NCBI GenBank assembly: GCA_002071085.1
Contig: MWEM01000015.1
Span: 1 to 54,317 of the forward strand
Origin: Thermotogota bacterium ADurb.Bin062
Lineage (GTDB): Bacteria; Thermotogota; Thermotogae; MWEM01
Direction of reading: 5' to 3'
Length of the DNA stretch: 54,317 bases
This document shows positions 26,100-33,271 of this stretch, piece after piece. The stretch's first letter is position 1; each line of letters opens with the position of its first letter. A program made the position numbers and the translations under genes. The notes under the pieces are model-generated. The model saw nothing but the letters and a program-made list of their open reading frames with translations. It did not search any database and was not told the DNA's origin.

Positions 26100-27584
26100 A
26101 TGGAAAAAAAAGCGCGTGCTGTCAATACGAAAAGGGTCTATCTGGTTCGTCTATCCTGTTTGGTGGGGATCGGGTGCCTTCTGATGTTGTTCAGCTCTTG
26201 TCAGTACATCAATCGCTCTTTGGAACAGGGGGTGGAGATAGAGGTATTGCGCGAGATGCTGATTCGCTATAGCGAAAAAATGGACACGATGAGCGCGCGC
26301 ATCGATCGGCTCGAGGAGCAGCTCCTACAAACCAGACGCAGTGCGGATGCGCTACAAGAGAGAGTGGATAAAAATTACCTCTTGTTGCTCACGGCCCAAT
26401 CGAGCTTAACCTACTGGGAATACCTGAACACCCCGCCCGACTTTTCTGCGCTGCTACAGATATCGAAAACCATCCCGGATATGGCGGCTATCGAGGAGAT
26501 GGTTCGCGAGCGAATCGCCGCTGAAATGGCCCGTTTCAGGATGGAGACCTCTTCCTCGGACCGGAAAGAAACGACCATACAAGACACCGTGCCACAGGCC
26601 TCTTTTCAGGAAAGAGAGCTTCTCCTCCAATCGGAGTTGAACCAGCTGAAAGAGGACTATCGGCAGTTGCGGTGGCTGAACTACCGGGACAACCCAAAAC
26701 TCACCGACCCCTTCTCGCTCGATGACCTATCGTTGGTGCTCGGCGGAAAGATCGAATATACCATACAGTCGGGCGACACCCTCAGCCATATCGCGCAAGC
26801 CTTCGGCTTGGGAGCGGAGGGCGTGAAAACGTTGATGGCCGAAAACAAGATACAAGACGCGCGTACGATTCGGAGCGGGAGCATAATTCGCATTCCGCTT
26901 CCCCCCCTACAGGAAAGGATTACGGTGCCTTTGGCAGGTCGGAACCGGTTGGCGCCGGAGGATATTCTCCGGTTTTTCGGAGAGTCGACGGATTCGGGCA
27001 TTTCTCGAGGGCTTTCCTTTCGGGTGTGGCAGAACCAAACCATCGTCTCTTGTTTACCGGGCCGTGTCATCGATGTGGGCGCCACCTATATCGTAATCTA
27101 CCACGGCAACGGATTGAAGGGGATTTATAACCGCCTTGAGGAGCTGACCGTCAACAAAGGCGATTGGGTGATGAGCGGTCAAGCCTTGGGTGTGTGTCGC
27201 CCCCCGGAATTTCGATTGGAAATTATGATCAATTTCGAGTACCGCGATCCTATGCTCCTCTTTCTGCAAAATATGGGGGACTTCCAAGTGACCTTCTACA
27301 CCGAGTGGGACGATGGCAACCTTCCGTTCTTTCCCTATTTCCGGCGAACGAAAGAAGGTAGTTTCGCCAAAGAATGGTACTCCGTGGCGGCCGATCCTGC
27401 GCTCCTTCCCCCCGGAACGATGGTCTACCTTCCCCAGCTCCGTTCCACCCCCTCTCGCGGCCTATTCGTTGTGGAAGACGTGGGCAGCGCGATAAGAAGC
27501 AAGAAATTGGACGTGTACATCCGAGATATCCGGGAGGCCGCGAAGCTGAAGATGACCACCGGCGTCTATCGCTTCGGGCATTGA
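26100..27584 (+). CDS. Lipoprotein with LysM, degenerate M23-like and 3D domains
   Basis: A 494-residue envelope protein. The N-terminus is basic and hydrophobic with a lipobox-like LFSSC (Cys34). A coiled coil (about 40-110) and helical segment (to about 225) lead to one LysM repeat (YTIQSGDTLSHIAQAFGLG, about 237-281) that binds peptidoglycan. Next is a region resembling lysostaphin-type M23 folds (SCLPGRVIDVG, YHGNGLKGIYNRLEEL, KGDWVMSGQALG), but the metal ligands HxxxD and HxH are not intact. The end is a 3D domain (SVAADPALLPPGTMVYLPQ, FVVEDVGSAIRSKKLDVYI) with its aspartates, as in MltA/RpfB/YabE-type wall enzymes. ATG 26100 has AGGAGA at the right distance. A bidirectional terminator follows. 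Confidence 0.85.
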   Translation: MEKKARAVNTKRVYLVRLSCLVGIGCLLMLFSSCQYINRSLEQGVEIEVLREMLIRYSEKMDTMSARIDRLEEQLLQTRRSADALQERVDKNYLLLLTAQSSLTYWEYLNTPPDFSALLQISKTIPDMAAIEEMVRERIAAEMARFRMETSSSDRKETTIQDTVPQASFQERELLLQSELNQLKEDYRQLRWLNYRDNPKLTDPFSLDDLSLVLGGKIEYTIQSGDTLSHIAQAFGLGAEGVKTLMAENKIQDARTIRSGSIIRIPLPPLQERITVPLAGRNRLAPEDILRFFGESTDSGISRGLSFRVWQNQTIVSCLPGRVIDVGATYIVIYHGNGLKGIYNRLEELTVNKGDWVMSGQALGVCRPPEFRLEIMINFEYRDPMLLFLQNMGDFQVTFYTEWDDGNLPFFPYFRRTKEGSFAKEWYSVAADPALLPPGTMVYLPQLRSTPSRGLFVVEDVGSAIRSKKLDVYIRDIREAAKLKMTTGVYRFGH

Positions 27585-27616
27585 GCCTCTCGATAGGAGA
27601 CGCGGGTTGTCGCGAA

Positions 27617-27640
27617 AAAAGGCGGATTTCTCCGCCTTTT
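27617..27640. terminator. Bidirectional terminator between the LysM lipoprotein gene and rpsO
   Basis: A perfect 10-bp stem AAAAGGCGGA / TCCGCCTTTT with a four-base loop, T-rich on both outgoing strands, between convergent genes. Confidence 0.93.
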
Positions 27641-27641
27641 G

Positions 27642-27911
27642 TCACCTTCTGATACCGAGCTTTTCTATCATCTGCCGGTACACGTCGAACCGGTTTTTCT
27701 TAAGGTAGTTCAAAAACCGGCGTCGTTTGCCGACCAGCTTCATTAACCCGTGACGAGAGTGGTAGTCCTTCGGGTGGGTCTTCAGGTGTTCGGTCAACTG
27801 ACGAATCCTCGTCGACAACAGGGCGACCTGCACTTCGATAGACCCCGTGTCTTTGTCGTTGATACGAAAATCCGAGATGATGTTTTGCTTTTCCTCGTAC
27901 TCTAGTGCCAT
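27642..27911 (-). CDS. rpsO: 30S ribosomal protein S15
   Basis: An 89-residue protein with the S15 pattern: [44 protein letters not shown] and [12 protein letters not shown]. It binds the central domain of 16S rRNA. ATG at 27911 is chosen for the family start MALEYEEKQ; the TTG just before it is in frame. The strong AGGAGG lies upstream, and a structured leader of about 100 bases precedes it (see separate entry). The next plus-strand gene converges on it. Confidence 0.97.
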   Translation of the reverse strand: MALEYEEKQNIISDFRINDKDTGSIEVQVALLSTRIRQLTEHLKTHPKDYHSRHGLMKLVGKRRRFLNYLKKNRFDVYRQMIEKLGIRR

Positions 27912-27924
27912 CAAAAAATCCTCC

Positions 27925-28005
27925 TATCTGCAACGGGACGTTGCGTCTATCTCCCCTATCCCAGAAACGGGTTTGGCCTTCCCGAATCCGAGGTAGGGAG
28001 CGCTT
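27925..28005 (-). promoter_or_regulatory. Structured rpsO leader, candidate S15 autoregulatory site
   Basis: Plus-strand coordinates: CTCCCCTA (27951-27958) pairs with TAGGGAG (27994-28000) with one bulge, enclosing two short hairpins CCC/GGG (27960-27962 with 27969-27971) and CCT/AGG (27978-27980 with 27991-27993), so a three-way junction can form. A separate hairpin GCAACG/CGTTGC (27930-27935 with 27939-27944) lies next to the AGGAGG. S15 represses its own mRNA in many bacteria by binding such junctions; function here is inferred. Confidence 0.5.
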
Positions 28006-28016
28006 TGGAACGCCGT

Positions 28017-28025
28017 ATTTTATCA
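28017..28025 (-). promoter_or_regulatory. Extended -10 promoter of rpsO
   Basis: On the minus strand TGA directly precedes TAAAAT (plus coordinates 28017-28022). Confidence 0.5.
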
Positions 28026-28041
28026 CATCGTAGAAGGGCTG

Positions 28042-28653
28042 TCAATCCTCTTTTCCAACCTGTTTCGGCAAAGGCCATATCTTTCGGCCTTGAAAAACGA
28101 TGGATCTCACCTCTTGGAGGTTACCTTCCAGTCCCTGCGTTTGGATCACCTCTATGATCAAGTCCAAAGGGAGAGAGGTGGAAATCCATATTTCCGACAG
28201 GTCCAAGATGCCTTCCGGAGATACCGGCGATTTACTTAACGCGGCGATGACGGCGCGATGATATCGTCCGATATCCTCTTCGAGCCAATCTGTTGTATTC
28301 CTCGGTTCTCCGATTTCGATGCCGTAGAAGGCGCTTTTCTGCTCCACGGGTTTGGCCTCAATGGCTTTTGAGGAGCTGCGATGAGCGTTCTGTGGCCGTT
28401 TGTCGACAGGTCTCTTCATTTCCTTTTTCTCTGAAGGCTTCTGGAGCGTCGGCGCGACGGTGGGTGCGGGCAGGGGAGCGGGAAGCGCCCCGCCCTCTTT
28501 AGAAGGGCTCCCCGTAACGGGTGGTTTCGGTTTTTTCTTTTGATGGAGCTTTCGGTGGTCTTTTTTCTTTTGGCTCGGATTCTCGGGAGTCTTCTTGTTC
28601 TGAGGGTTCCGGCTCTCGGGTTTCTTCTCTGCTTCTTTCCTTTCTTCGGGCAT
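28042..28653 (-). CDS. Lysine/proline-rich protein with C-terminal globular domain
   Basis: A 203-residue protein I cannot assign. About the first 110 residues are low-complexity, rich in Lys, Glu, Pro and Gln (KKTPENPSQKKKDHRKLHQK), and likely disordered and nucleic-acid or surface binding. The C-terminal 90 residues (from YGIEIGEPRNTTDWLEEDIG) look globular, with three helices and a strand pair that could be a winged helix. ATG at 28653 follows GGAGGAAA; a TTG 12 bases upstream overlaps that site. It reads out toward rpsO but has its own promoter. Confidence 0.75.
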   Translation of the reverse strand: MPEERKEAEKKPESRNPQNKKTPENPSQKKKDHRKLHQKKKPKPPVTGSPSKEGGALPAPLPAPTVAPTLQKPSEKKEMKRPVDKRPQNAHRSSSKAIEAKPVEQKSAFYGIEIGEPRNTTDWLEEDIGRYHRAVIAALSKSPVSPEGILDLSEIWISTSLPLDLIIEVIQTQGLEGNLQEVRSIVFQGRKIWPLPKQVGKED

Positions 28654-28682
28654 ACTTTCCTCCAAATTGTGGCGCTTTGTGA

Positions 28683-28691
28683 ATTATACCA
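28683..28691 (-). promoter_or_regulatory. Extended -10 promoter of the lysine-rich protein gene
   Basis: Minus-strand TGG directly before TATAAT (plus coordinates 28683-28688). Confidence 0.6.
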
Positions 28692-28759
28692 AAAATAAGG
28701 CCCTTTTCGGCATCACCGTGTATGTCAAGTTATGGCGCGTAATGAAGAAACAAGGACAG

Positions 28760-29000
28760 AATCGATTGGGAACGCCGCACTTTAGTGCGGCACGTCTACT
28801 GGGAACGCCAACATTTAAGTTGGCATGTCTTAAAGATAAAACAGGGTTCACACCGAGGGCACAGGGAACACAGAGAAAAGATTTTTGTGAACGCCCTGGG
28901 AATGCCTGGGAATGGCGCTCCCGACAAAACATAAAACCCATGCCACGTTAAAGCGCGGCGTTCCCAGAAGGGCGCTCCGGCGCGCTCCGACGGCGTTCCC
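28760..29000. repeat. Cluster E: palindromic repeats between divergent genes
   Basis: Inverted copies at 28774-28791 (arms GCACT type) and 28807-28824 (AAC arms with ATTTAA centre) are followed by a direct copy at 28942-28959 (one A-C mismatch). After the second inverted copy comes the CTCTGTG-rich module in reverse complement (about 28840-28880), so the complete unit includes that module on the head side of the hairpin. GGGAACGCC/GGGAATGCC tail units flank the cluster. Confidence 0.9.
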
Positions 29001-29045
29001 AAGCCGGTGCGCCCGGGAAAGTAAAAAAGCTCTTCCATACGGTTG

Positions 29046-29074
29046 TTGATATTTTTAGTTAACTGCGATATAAT
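29046..29074 (+). promoter_or_regulatory. Promoter of the CHASE4-like/HD-GYP sensor gene
   Basis: TTGATA (29046-29051), 17-base spacer, TATAAT (29069-29074). Confidence 0.75.
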
Positions 29075-29115
29075 GTGATTCCTTAAGTGAAATAGCCTGC
29101 AATCGGAGGTATTCT

Positions 29116-31671
29116 ATGAAGATATGGCAGCGGATTATCCTCACAATGATAGGGATCACTATGGGCGCGGCGGTGGTTTTCGGTTTATTCACGCGTTTTT
29201 TCCTGCTCGATTTCTTTTCTCGGTTGGAGTCGGAAGAGGCCCAAAGAGATCTTTTAACGATCCGCCGTAATCTGGATAAGGAGCGAGAGCATCTCTCCCG
29301 GACTTTAGCCGATTGGGCCAATTGGGATGACCTCTACGCCTTCGCTTTGGATCAAAATGAGTCTTTTCTGGTCGGAAACCTGATGGACTCATCCTGGGAG
29401 AATTTGGGTCTCGATCAAGTTCTGATTTGTGCGCTGGACGGGTCTATCCTCTTTACCTACGGTGGGGCGGAGACACAGCTTCCCGTTCTTATGAAAGGAT
29501 TGCGTGATCGCAAGGATTACTCCGGTTTTCTCAACCTGGGCCGGATGAGCCTGGTGGCCATTCGACCCATCCGCGATAACACGGGCCAATCCCCTTGCCG
29601 CGGATGGATTATGATGTCCCGGTATTTCGGGACTAAAGAAATCGAAAAGATCACATCGCTGTTTCCGACGTCTTTTAGTATTGTCCCTTTGGCTGAAACG
29701 ACTTTGGAGGGGGTGGGCGTACGCCAAGCCGATCTGTTTGACCGTCCAGCGGTGCGCGTAGTGGACGCGGAAACGATCGAAGGTTATTTTCTTTTCAACG
29801 ACCTATTCGGTAACGAAACCTTCATCCTAAAAACAGAAACACCACGACTGATCTATAATCGCGGTATACAGGCCACTCGCTATCTCGTTCTTTTCGCTCT
29901 GGCGCTCGTCGTGCTCTCGCTGGTCACATTCGTTTCCGTGTCGTACAAATACGTGCTGTCCCAGCTCCTCGAGATCGGCCGAACCGTTCGAAAGATCATA
30001 TCAACGAAGGAACTGAGCTCTCGTATCCCCCCACTGCGGAGAGACGAGGTCGGAACGCTGGGCCAAGACATCAATGCGATGCTCGATACGATCGAAAAAG
30101 ATCAAAACATCCTTCGCGAAAGCGAGGCGCGATTGAAACGGGGGGAGAGGTTCGGTCGTATGGGGTACTGGGAGTACGATCTGGCGAATGACAGCGTGGT
30201 ATGGACGGAGGGGTTGTACGCCCTCTATGAGTTAGATCCGAAACATCCCGACTCGCCCAAAGATATCTTTTTCAGGGGGTTTTTACCCGAGGAGAAAACG
30301 TTGCTTCGAGCGGCGATGGAATCCATTCGTACGGGCGGGCTCTATCGGTATATCCATCGAATAATACTCCCCGATGGCGCCACTAAGTATATCAAGGAAG
30401 AGGCGAACGGTATTTACGAAGGGGTGAAGTTGGTCAAAGTGGTTGGAACGACACAGGACGTCACGGAGTCCGTTCTGAACCAAAAAGCTCTGGAGGGCTC
30501 TCAGGATCAGCTAAAAATAATCAATTTCGAGCTGGAGATCATGAACCGTGAACTCCAAGAGGCCAACACCCGAGCGGATCATTTTTCGAAGATGTTGGAG
30601 AACCTGCTCCATCTCACGACGCATATTTCAGACAACGCTCAAGGCAATGTCACCGATTTTCTCAACCAGCTCCTGACGATTTCCTTGTTCTTGGTGGAAA
30701 ACATACAGTCTGCGGGGATATTCGTGAGAGAGGACGAGCGATACGTCCTAAAATTCAGCCGTCGGCCGAAGGTAAGCGAATACGTGCTCCCAACAGTGGA
30801 AACCGCGCTTCTAGAGCCCTTGAAAATGCGCCCGCTTCATATCGAGTGGGACAAAGTCGTGAAAGGGTCGGCTTTCGATCAAATCAAACTGGGTTTAGGG
30901 GAGTATGTGGCTGACGTGAAAGAGTCGCTTTTCATCCCGTTGACGATGAAGCACGAGGTGTATGGAGCCCTGTCTTTGGAAGCTTCCAAGCAGTATCCGG
31001 GGAAGATACAAGAAGAGGACAAGAGAATCGCGGAGTCTCTCGGAAGCATCGGCTCTTCGTTCTTGACGCTTCAAAACGCGCTGGCATCGCAAGATCAGTT
31101 TCAGAAGGAGCTGATTATGTCGATGATCCAGATCCTCGAGTTGTACGATCCCTATACCAAAGGGCACTCGGAAAAGGTTGCCAAATACGCCTACACGATC
31201 GCCCGGAAGATGAAGCTGAGCGATGACAGTGCCAAACAGCTCTATTGGACCGGCTTGGTGCACGATATCGGCAAACTCTTGATTCCGAGAGAGACTCTGA
31301 ACAAACCGACAAAGCTGACGAAAGAGGAGTTCGAGGGCGTGAAAAACCATTCCGTATGGGGGTCGAAGGTCCTCAGCAGCTCGGAGCGCACCCGTGACAT
31401 CGCCAAAATCGTCTTGTATCACCACGAGCGGATAGACGGATTGGGTTATCCGGAGGGTCTCAAAGGGGATCAGATTCCTTTGGAAGCGAGAATTATCGCG
31501 GTGGCGGACGCCTACGACGCGATGACGAACGATCGTTCCTACAAGAAAAAGATACCGATAGCCGACGCGTTGCGGGAGCTGGAACGGTGTAAAGGTACCC
31601 AATTCGACTCCGCGATCGTGGACATATTCATACGGGAAAGCCTCTATCTGACTTCGTCCGATGGACAATAG
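29116..31671 (+). CDS. Membrane sensor: CHASE4-like, HAMP, PAS, GAF, HD-GYP phosphodiesterase
   Basis: An 851-residue signalling protein. Two transmembrane helices (about 7-30 and 257-277) bracket a periplasmic domain with the CHASE4-type feature RRNLDKEREHLSRTLADWANWDD. Inside are a HAMP domain (about 278-330), a PAS domain (about 345-455; GYWEYDLANDSVVW), a coiled coil, a GAF domain (about 500-650) and an HD-GYP domain with GHSEKVAKYA, HDIGKLLIP, HHERIDGLGYP and DAYDAMTN. It should degrade cyclic di-GMP in response to an extracytoplasmic and possibly a cytoplasmic cue. ATG follows CGGAGG. The transglycosylase gene overlaps its end by 11 bases. Confidence 0.94.
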   Translation: MKIWQRIILTMIGITMGAAVVFGLFTRFFLLDFFSRLESEEAQRDLLTIRRNLDKEREHLSRTLADWANWDDLYAFALDQNESFLVGNLMDSSWENLGLDQVLICALDGSILFTYGGAETQLPVLMKGLRDRKDYSGFLNLGRMSLVAIRPIRDNTGQSPCRGWIMMSRYFGTKEIEKITSLFPTSFSIVPLAETTLEGVGVRQADLFDRPAVRVVDAETIEGYFLFNDLFGNETFILKTETPRLIYNRGIQATRYLVLFALALVVLSLVTFVSVSYKYVLSQLLEIGRTVRKIISTKELSSRIPPLRRDEVGTLGQDINAMLDTIEKDQNILRESEARLKRGERFGRMGYWEYDLANDSVVWTEGLYALYELDPKHPDSPKDIFFRGFLPEEKTLLRAAMESIRTGGLYRYIHRIILPDGATKYIKEEANGIYEGVKLVKVVGTTQDVTESVLNQKALEGSQDQLKIINFELEIMNRELQEANTRADHFSKMLENLLHLTTHISDNAQGNVTDFLNQLLTISLFLVENIQSAGIFVREDERYVLKFSRRPKVSEYVLPTVETALLEPLKMRPLHIEWDKVVKGSAFDQIKLGLGEYVADVKESLFIPLTMKHEVYGALSLEASKQYPGKIQEEDKRIAESLGSIGSSFLTLQNALASQDQFQKELIMSMIQILELYDPYTKGHSEKVAKYAYTIARKMKLSDDSAKQLYWTGLVHDIGKLLIPRETLNKPTKLTKEEFEGVKNHSVWGSKVLSSSERTRDIAKIVLYHHERIDGLGYPEGLKGDQIPLEARIIAVADAYDAMTNDRSYKKKIPIADALRELERCKGTQFDSAIVDIFIRESLYLTSSDGQ

Positions 31672-32692
31672 ACCCCTTTGTCTTCCGGGGCGAATCCGCC
31701 CGAAAACCTTACTCTGGCTGGTGATATGTATTACCTTTCTCGTCGGAAGCGGGTTCGGTTACTCGTTTCTATTCCCGAACCTTGTGTACTATGAGAGGGG
31801 GAACCTTCTAGAGCTATCCACCTCCTTCGAAGGCTTTTCTGTATTGATGTCCCCTCGTTTTCTGATGCCGACGGTGTGGACCTATCGGGTGCAGGACCCG
31901 GTTATCGCCGCTCTCATCAAGACCGAATCGGATTTCATTTTACACAATCGCTCTTCCTCAAACGCATTGGGAATATACCAGATGAAGCCGTTCTTCGCTT
32001 CCAGCCTAGGGATTTGGAATCCATTCTTTCCTTGGAATGAGCAGAAGGTATCCGGCTATTTAGAAGACCTTCAAAAGAAGTACGGAAGCTTGCGGGCTGC
32101 ATTGACCATCTATCATCGTGGCGAGGCCGGATACCTCTCTATGAAAAAGGATTCCAACGCATCCGACAAACTTTACAACTACGCCGAAAAAATCGAAGGG
32201 TTTCAACGTCAATATTCGAAAGGCCAGATGGTTCGACTGAAAGACTTTTGGCGTATCGGCTTAGGTTTTTCTTCCTCTTGGAAGGGGGGGAACTCCGGTC
32301 GGCTGACCGTGGTCGCCCCCACCGCGTGGTTCGGGACCTCGGCCGCGGTCTTGACGGTAGAAGACGCCGTTAGGATCGAGCTCTGTCAGGAGTTTATGAT
32401 TTCCTCCCAGTTTCAGGTTTTCGTCGGATACCGGGAATCCGCGGTTATCGGGTGCTCGTTCCGGAGTCAGACGTGGAACGACGTTTTGGCCATTCGCTAT
32501 GATTTCGGAACAAGAGAACTGTCTTGGGAAGGAAAGTTTGAGAAGAGTCCCCTGTTCTTCTCTTTATCCGGTTCGGTTGAAGCGGTAACCGTACGGTGCG
32601 GGTTTATCTTCGATAACCGTTATCAGGTGACCTTAGGTTTGAAATGTGGCGCATCGTTGGCCCCGTTCTTTTCCGCGAAGGCCGTTTTTTAG
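31661..32692 (+). CDS. SLT-type lytic transglycosylase with strand-rich C-terminal domain
   Basis: A 343-residue exported or N-anchored protein. After a hydrophobic segment (LLWLVICITFLVGSGFGYSF) comes the Slt70/EmtA-like catalytic domain (about 75-185): ALIKTESDF supplies the catalytic Glu and NALGIYQMKP the GLMQ-type motif, with AALTIYHRG where AAYNAG is usual. The last 150 residues are a run of alternating strands with aromatic ends, unlike a wall-binding module and more like a small barrel. It cleaves glycan strands to 1,6-anhydromuropeptides if the family activity holds. The start lies in the end of the HD-GYP gene. Confidence 0.85.
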   Translation: MDNRPLCLPGRIRPKTLLWLVICITFLVGSGFGYSFLFPNLVYYERGNLLELSTSFEGFSVLMSPRFLMPTVWTYRVQDPVIAALIKTESDFILHNRSSSNALGIYQMKPFFASSLGIWNPFFPWNEQKVSGYLEDLQKKYGSLRAALTIYHRGEAGYLSMKKDSNASDKLYNYAEKIEGFQRQYSKGQMVRLKDFWRIGLGFSSSWKGGNSGRLTVVAPTAWFGTSAAVLTVEDAVRIELCQEFMISSQFQVFVGYRESAVIGCSFRSQTWNDVLAIRYDFGTRELSWEGKFEKSPLFFSLSGSVEAVTVRCGFIFDNRYQVTLGLKCGASLAPFFSAKAVF

Positions 32693-32745
32693 GAGTTTAG
32701 GAGCGGACTAGAGCGATAGAACCCCGGGTCCTTCGTGGAGGTAGA

Positions 32746-33213
32746 ATGGAACGCCTAAAAGAAGTGTGGATCGTCAAAGAAACGGAAAAAGAACCCTGGA
32801 TAATCATAGAAAAGTCTAAACCGGCTTCCTGTGAGTCATGCGGCTCTATGTCTTTTTGCCGTGTAAAAAACGTGGTGGAGACAAGGGCGAAAAACGAAAC
32901 CGGCAAAACCCTCAAGCCCGGTCAACATGTTCTCGTTGAGGTCCCCCTCGTTTCGTCGACGAAGACGGCGTTTTTCCTCTATGGCATCCCGACCCTCGCC
33001 TTGGTCGTCTCGCTTCTTCTGTTTATCGAAGGGTTCGGCCTGTCGCAAACCCAAGGGCTGCTCTACGCCCTGTTGGTCTTAGCGGGGGTTTTCCTGGCTT
33101 TGTGGTTCTACGACAAAGCCTACGCGAAACGTGAAACCTATACGGCCCGGATCCTAGCCGTTCTTCCCGAGATGAAAAGCGTCGATCGACCGGAAGGCCG
33201 CGATGCCCTTTGA
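32746..33213 (+). CDS. RseC/MucC-family membrane protein
   Basis: A 155-residue protein with an N-terminal cysteine cluster (SCESCGSMSFCRVK), a short beta domain (LKPGQHVLVEVP), two transmembrane helices (FFLYGIPTLALVVSLLLF and LLYALLVLAGVFLALWFY) and a basic tail. This is the RseC pattern, known in gamma-proteobacteria with sigma-E control and with the SoxR-reducing complex. Here it sits between a transglycosylase and bamA, with no rnf or sigma-E genes. ATG 32746 follows GTGGAGGT. Confidence 0.85.
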   Translation: MERLKEVWIVKETEKEPWIIIEKSKPASCESCGSMSFCRVKNVVETRAKNETGKTLKPGQHVLVEVPLVSSTKTAFFLYGIPTLALVVSLLLFIEGFGLSQTQGLLYALLVLAGVFLALWFYDKAYAKRETYTARILAVLPEMKSVDRPEGRDAL

Positions 33214-33271
33214 ACGCGTTCAGGGGAGCTATCCTGTTCAAGATAATTTGCTTCTATTAGGGGGAAATACG

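Noticed and set aside
26100..27584. Active M23 endopeptidase call for the LysM lipoprotein
   Set aside because: The HxxxD and HxH metal ligands cannot be found in the region that otherwise resembles the fold.
27642..27911. Palindromic repeats acting as plain terminators
   Set aside because: Real terminators with T-runs exist at 10415, 14551 and 27617 and look different; the repeats avoid convergent spacers.
28667..29038. Open frames on both strands between the lysine-rich gene and the CHASE4-like sensor gene
   Set aside because: They cover repeat units and a promoter on each side, with repeat-derived peptides.
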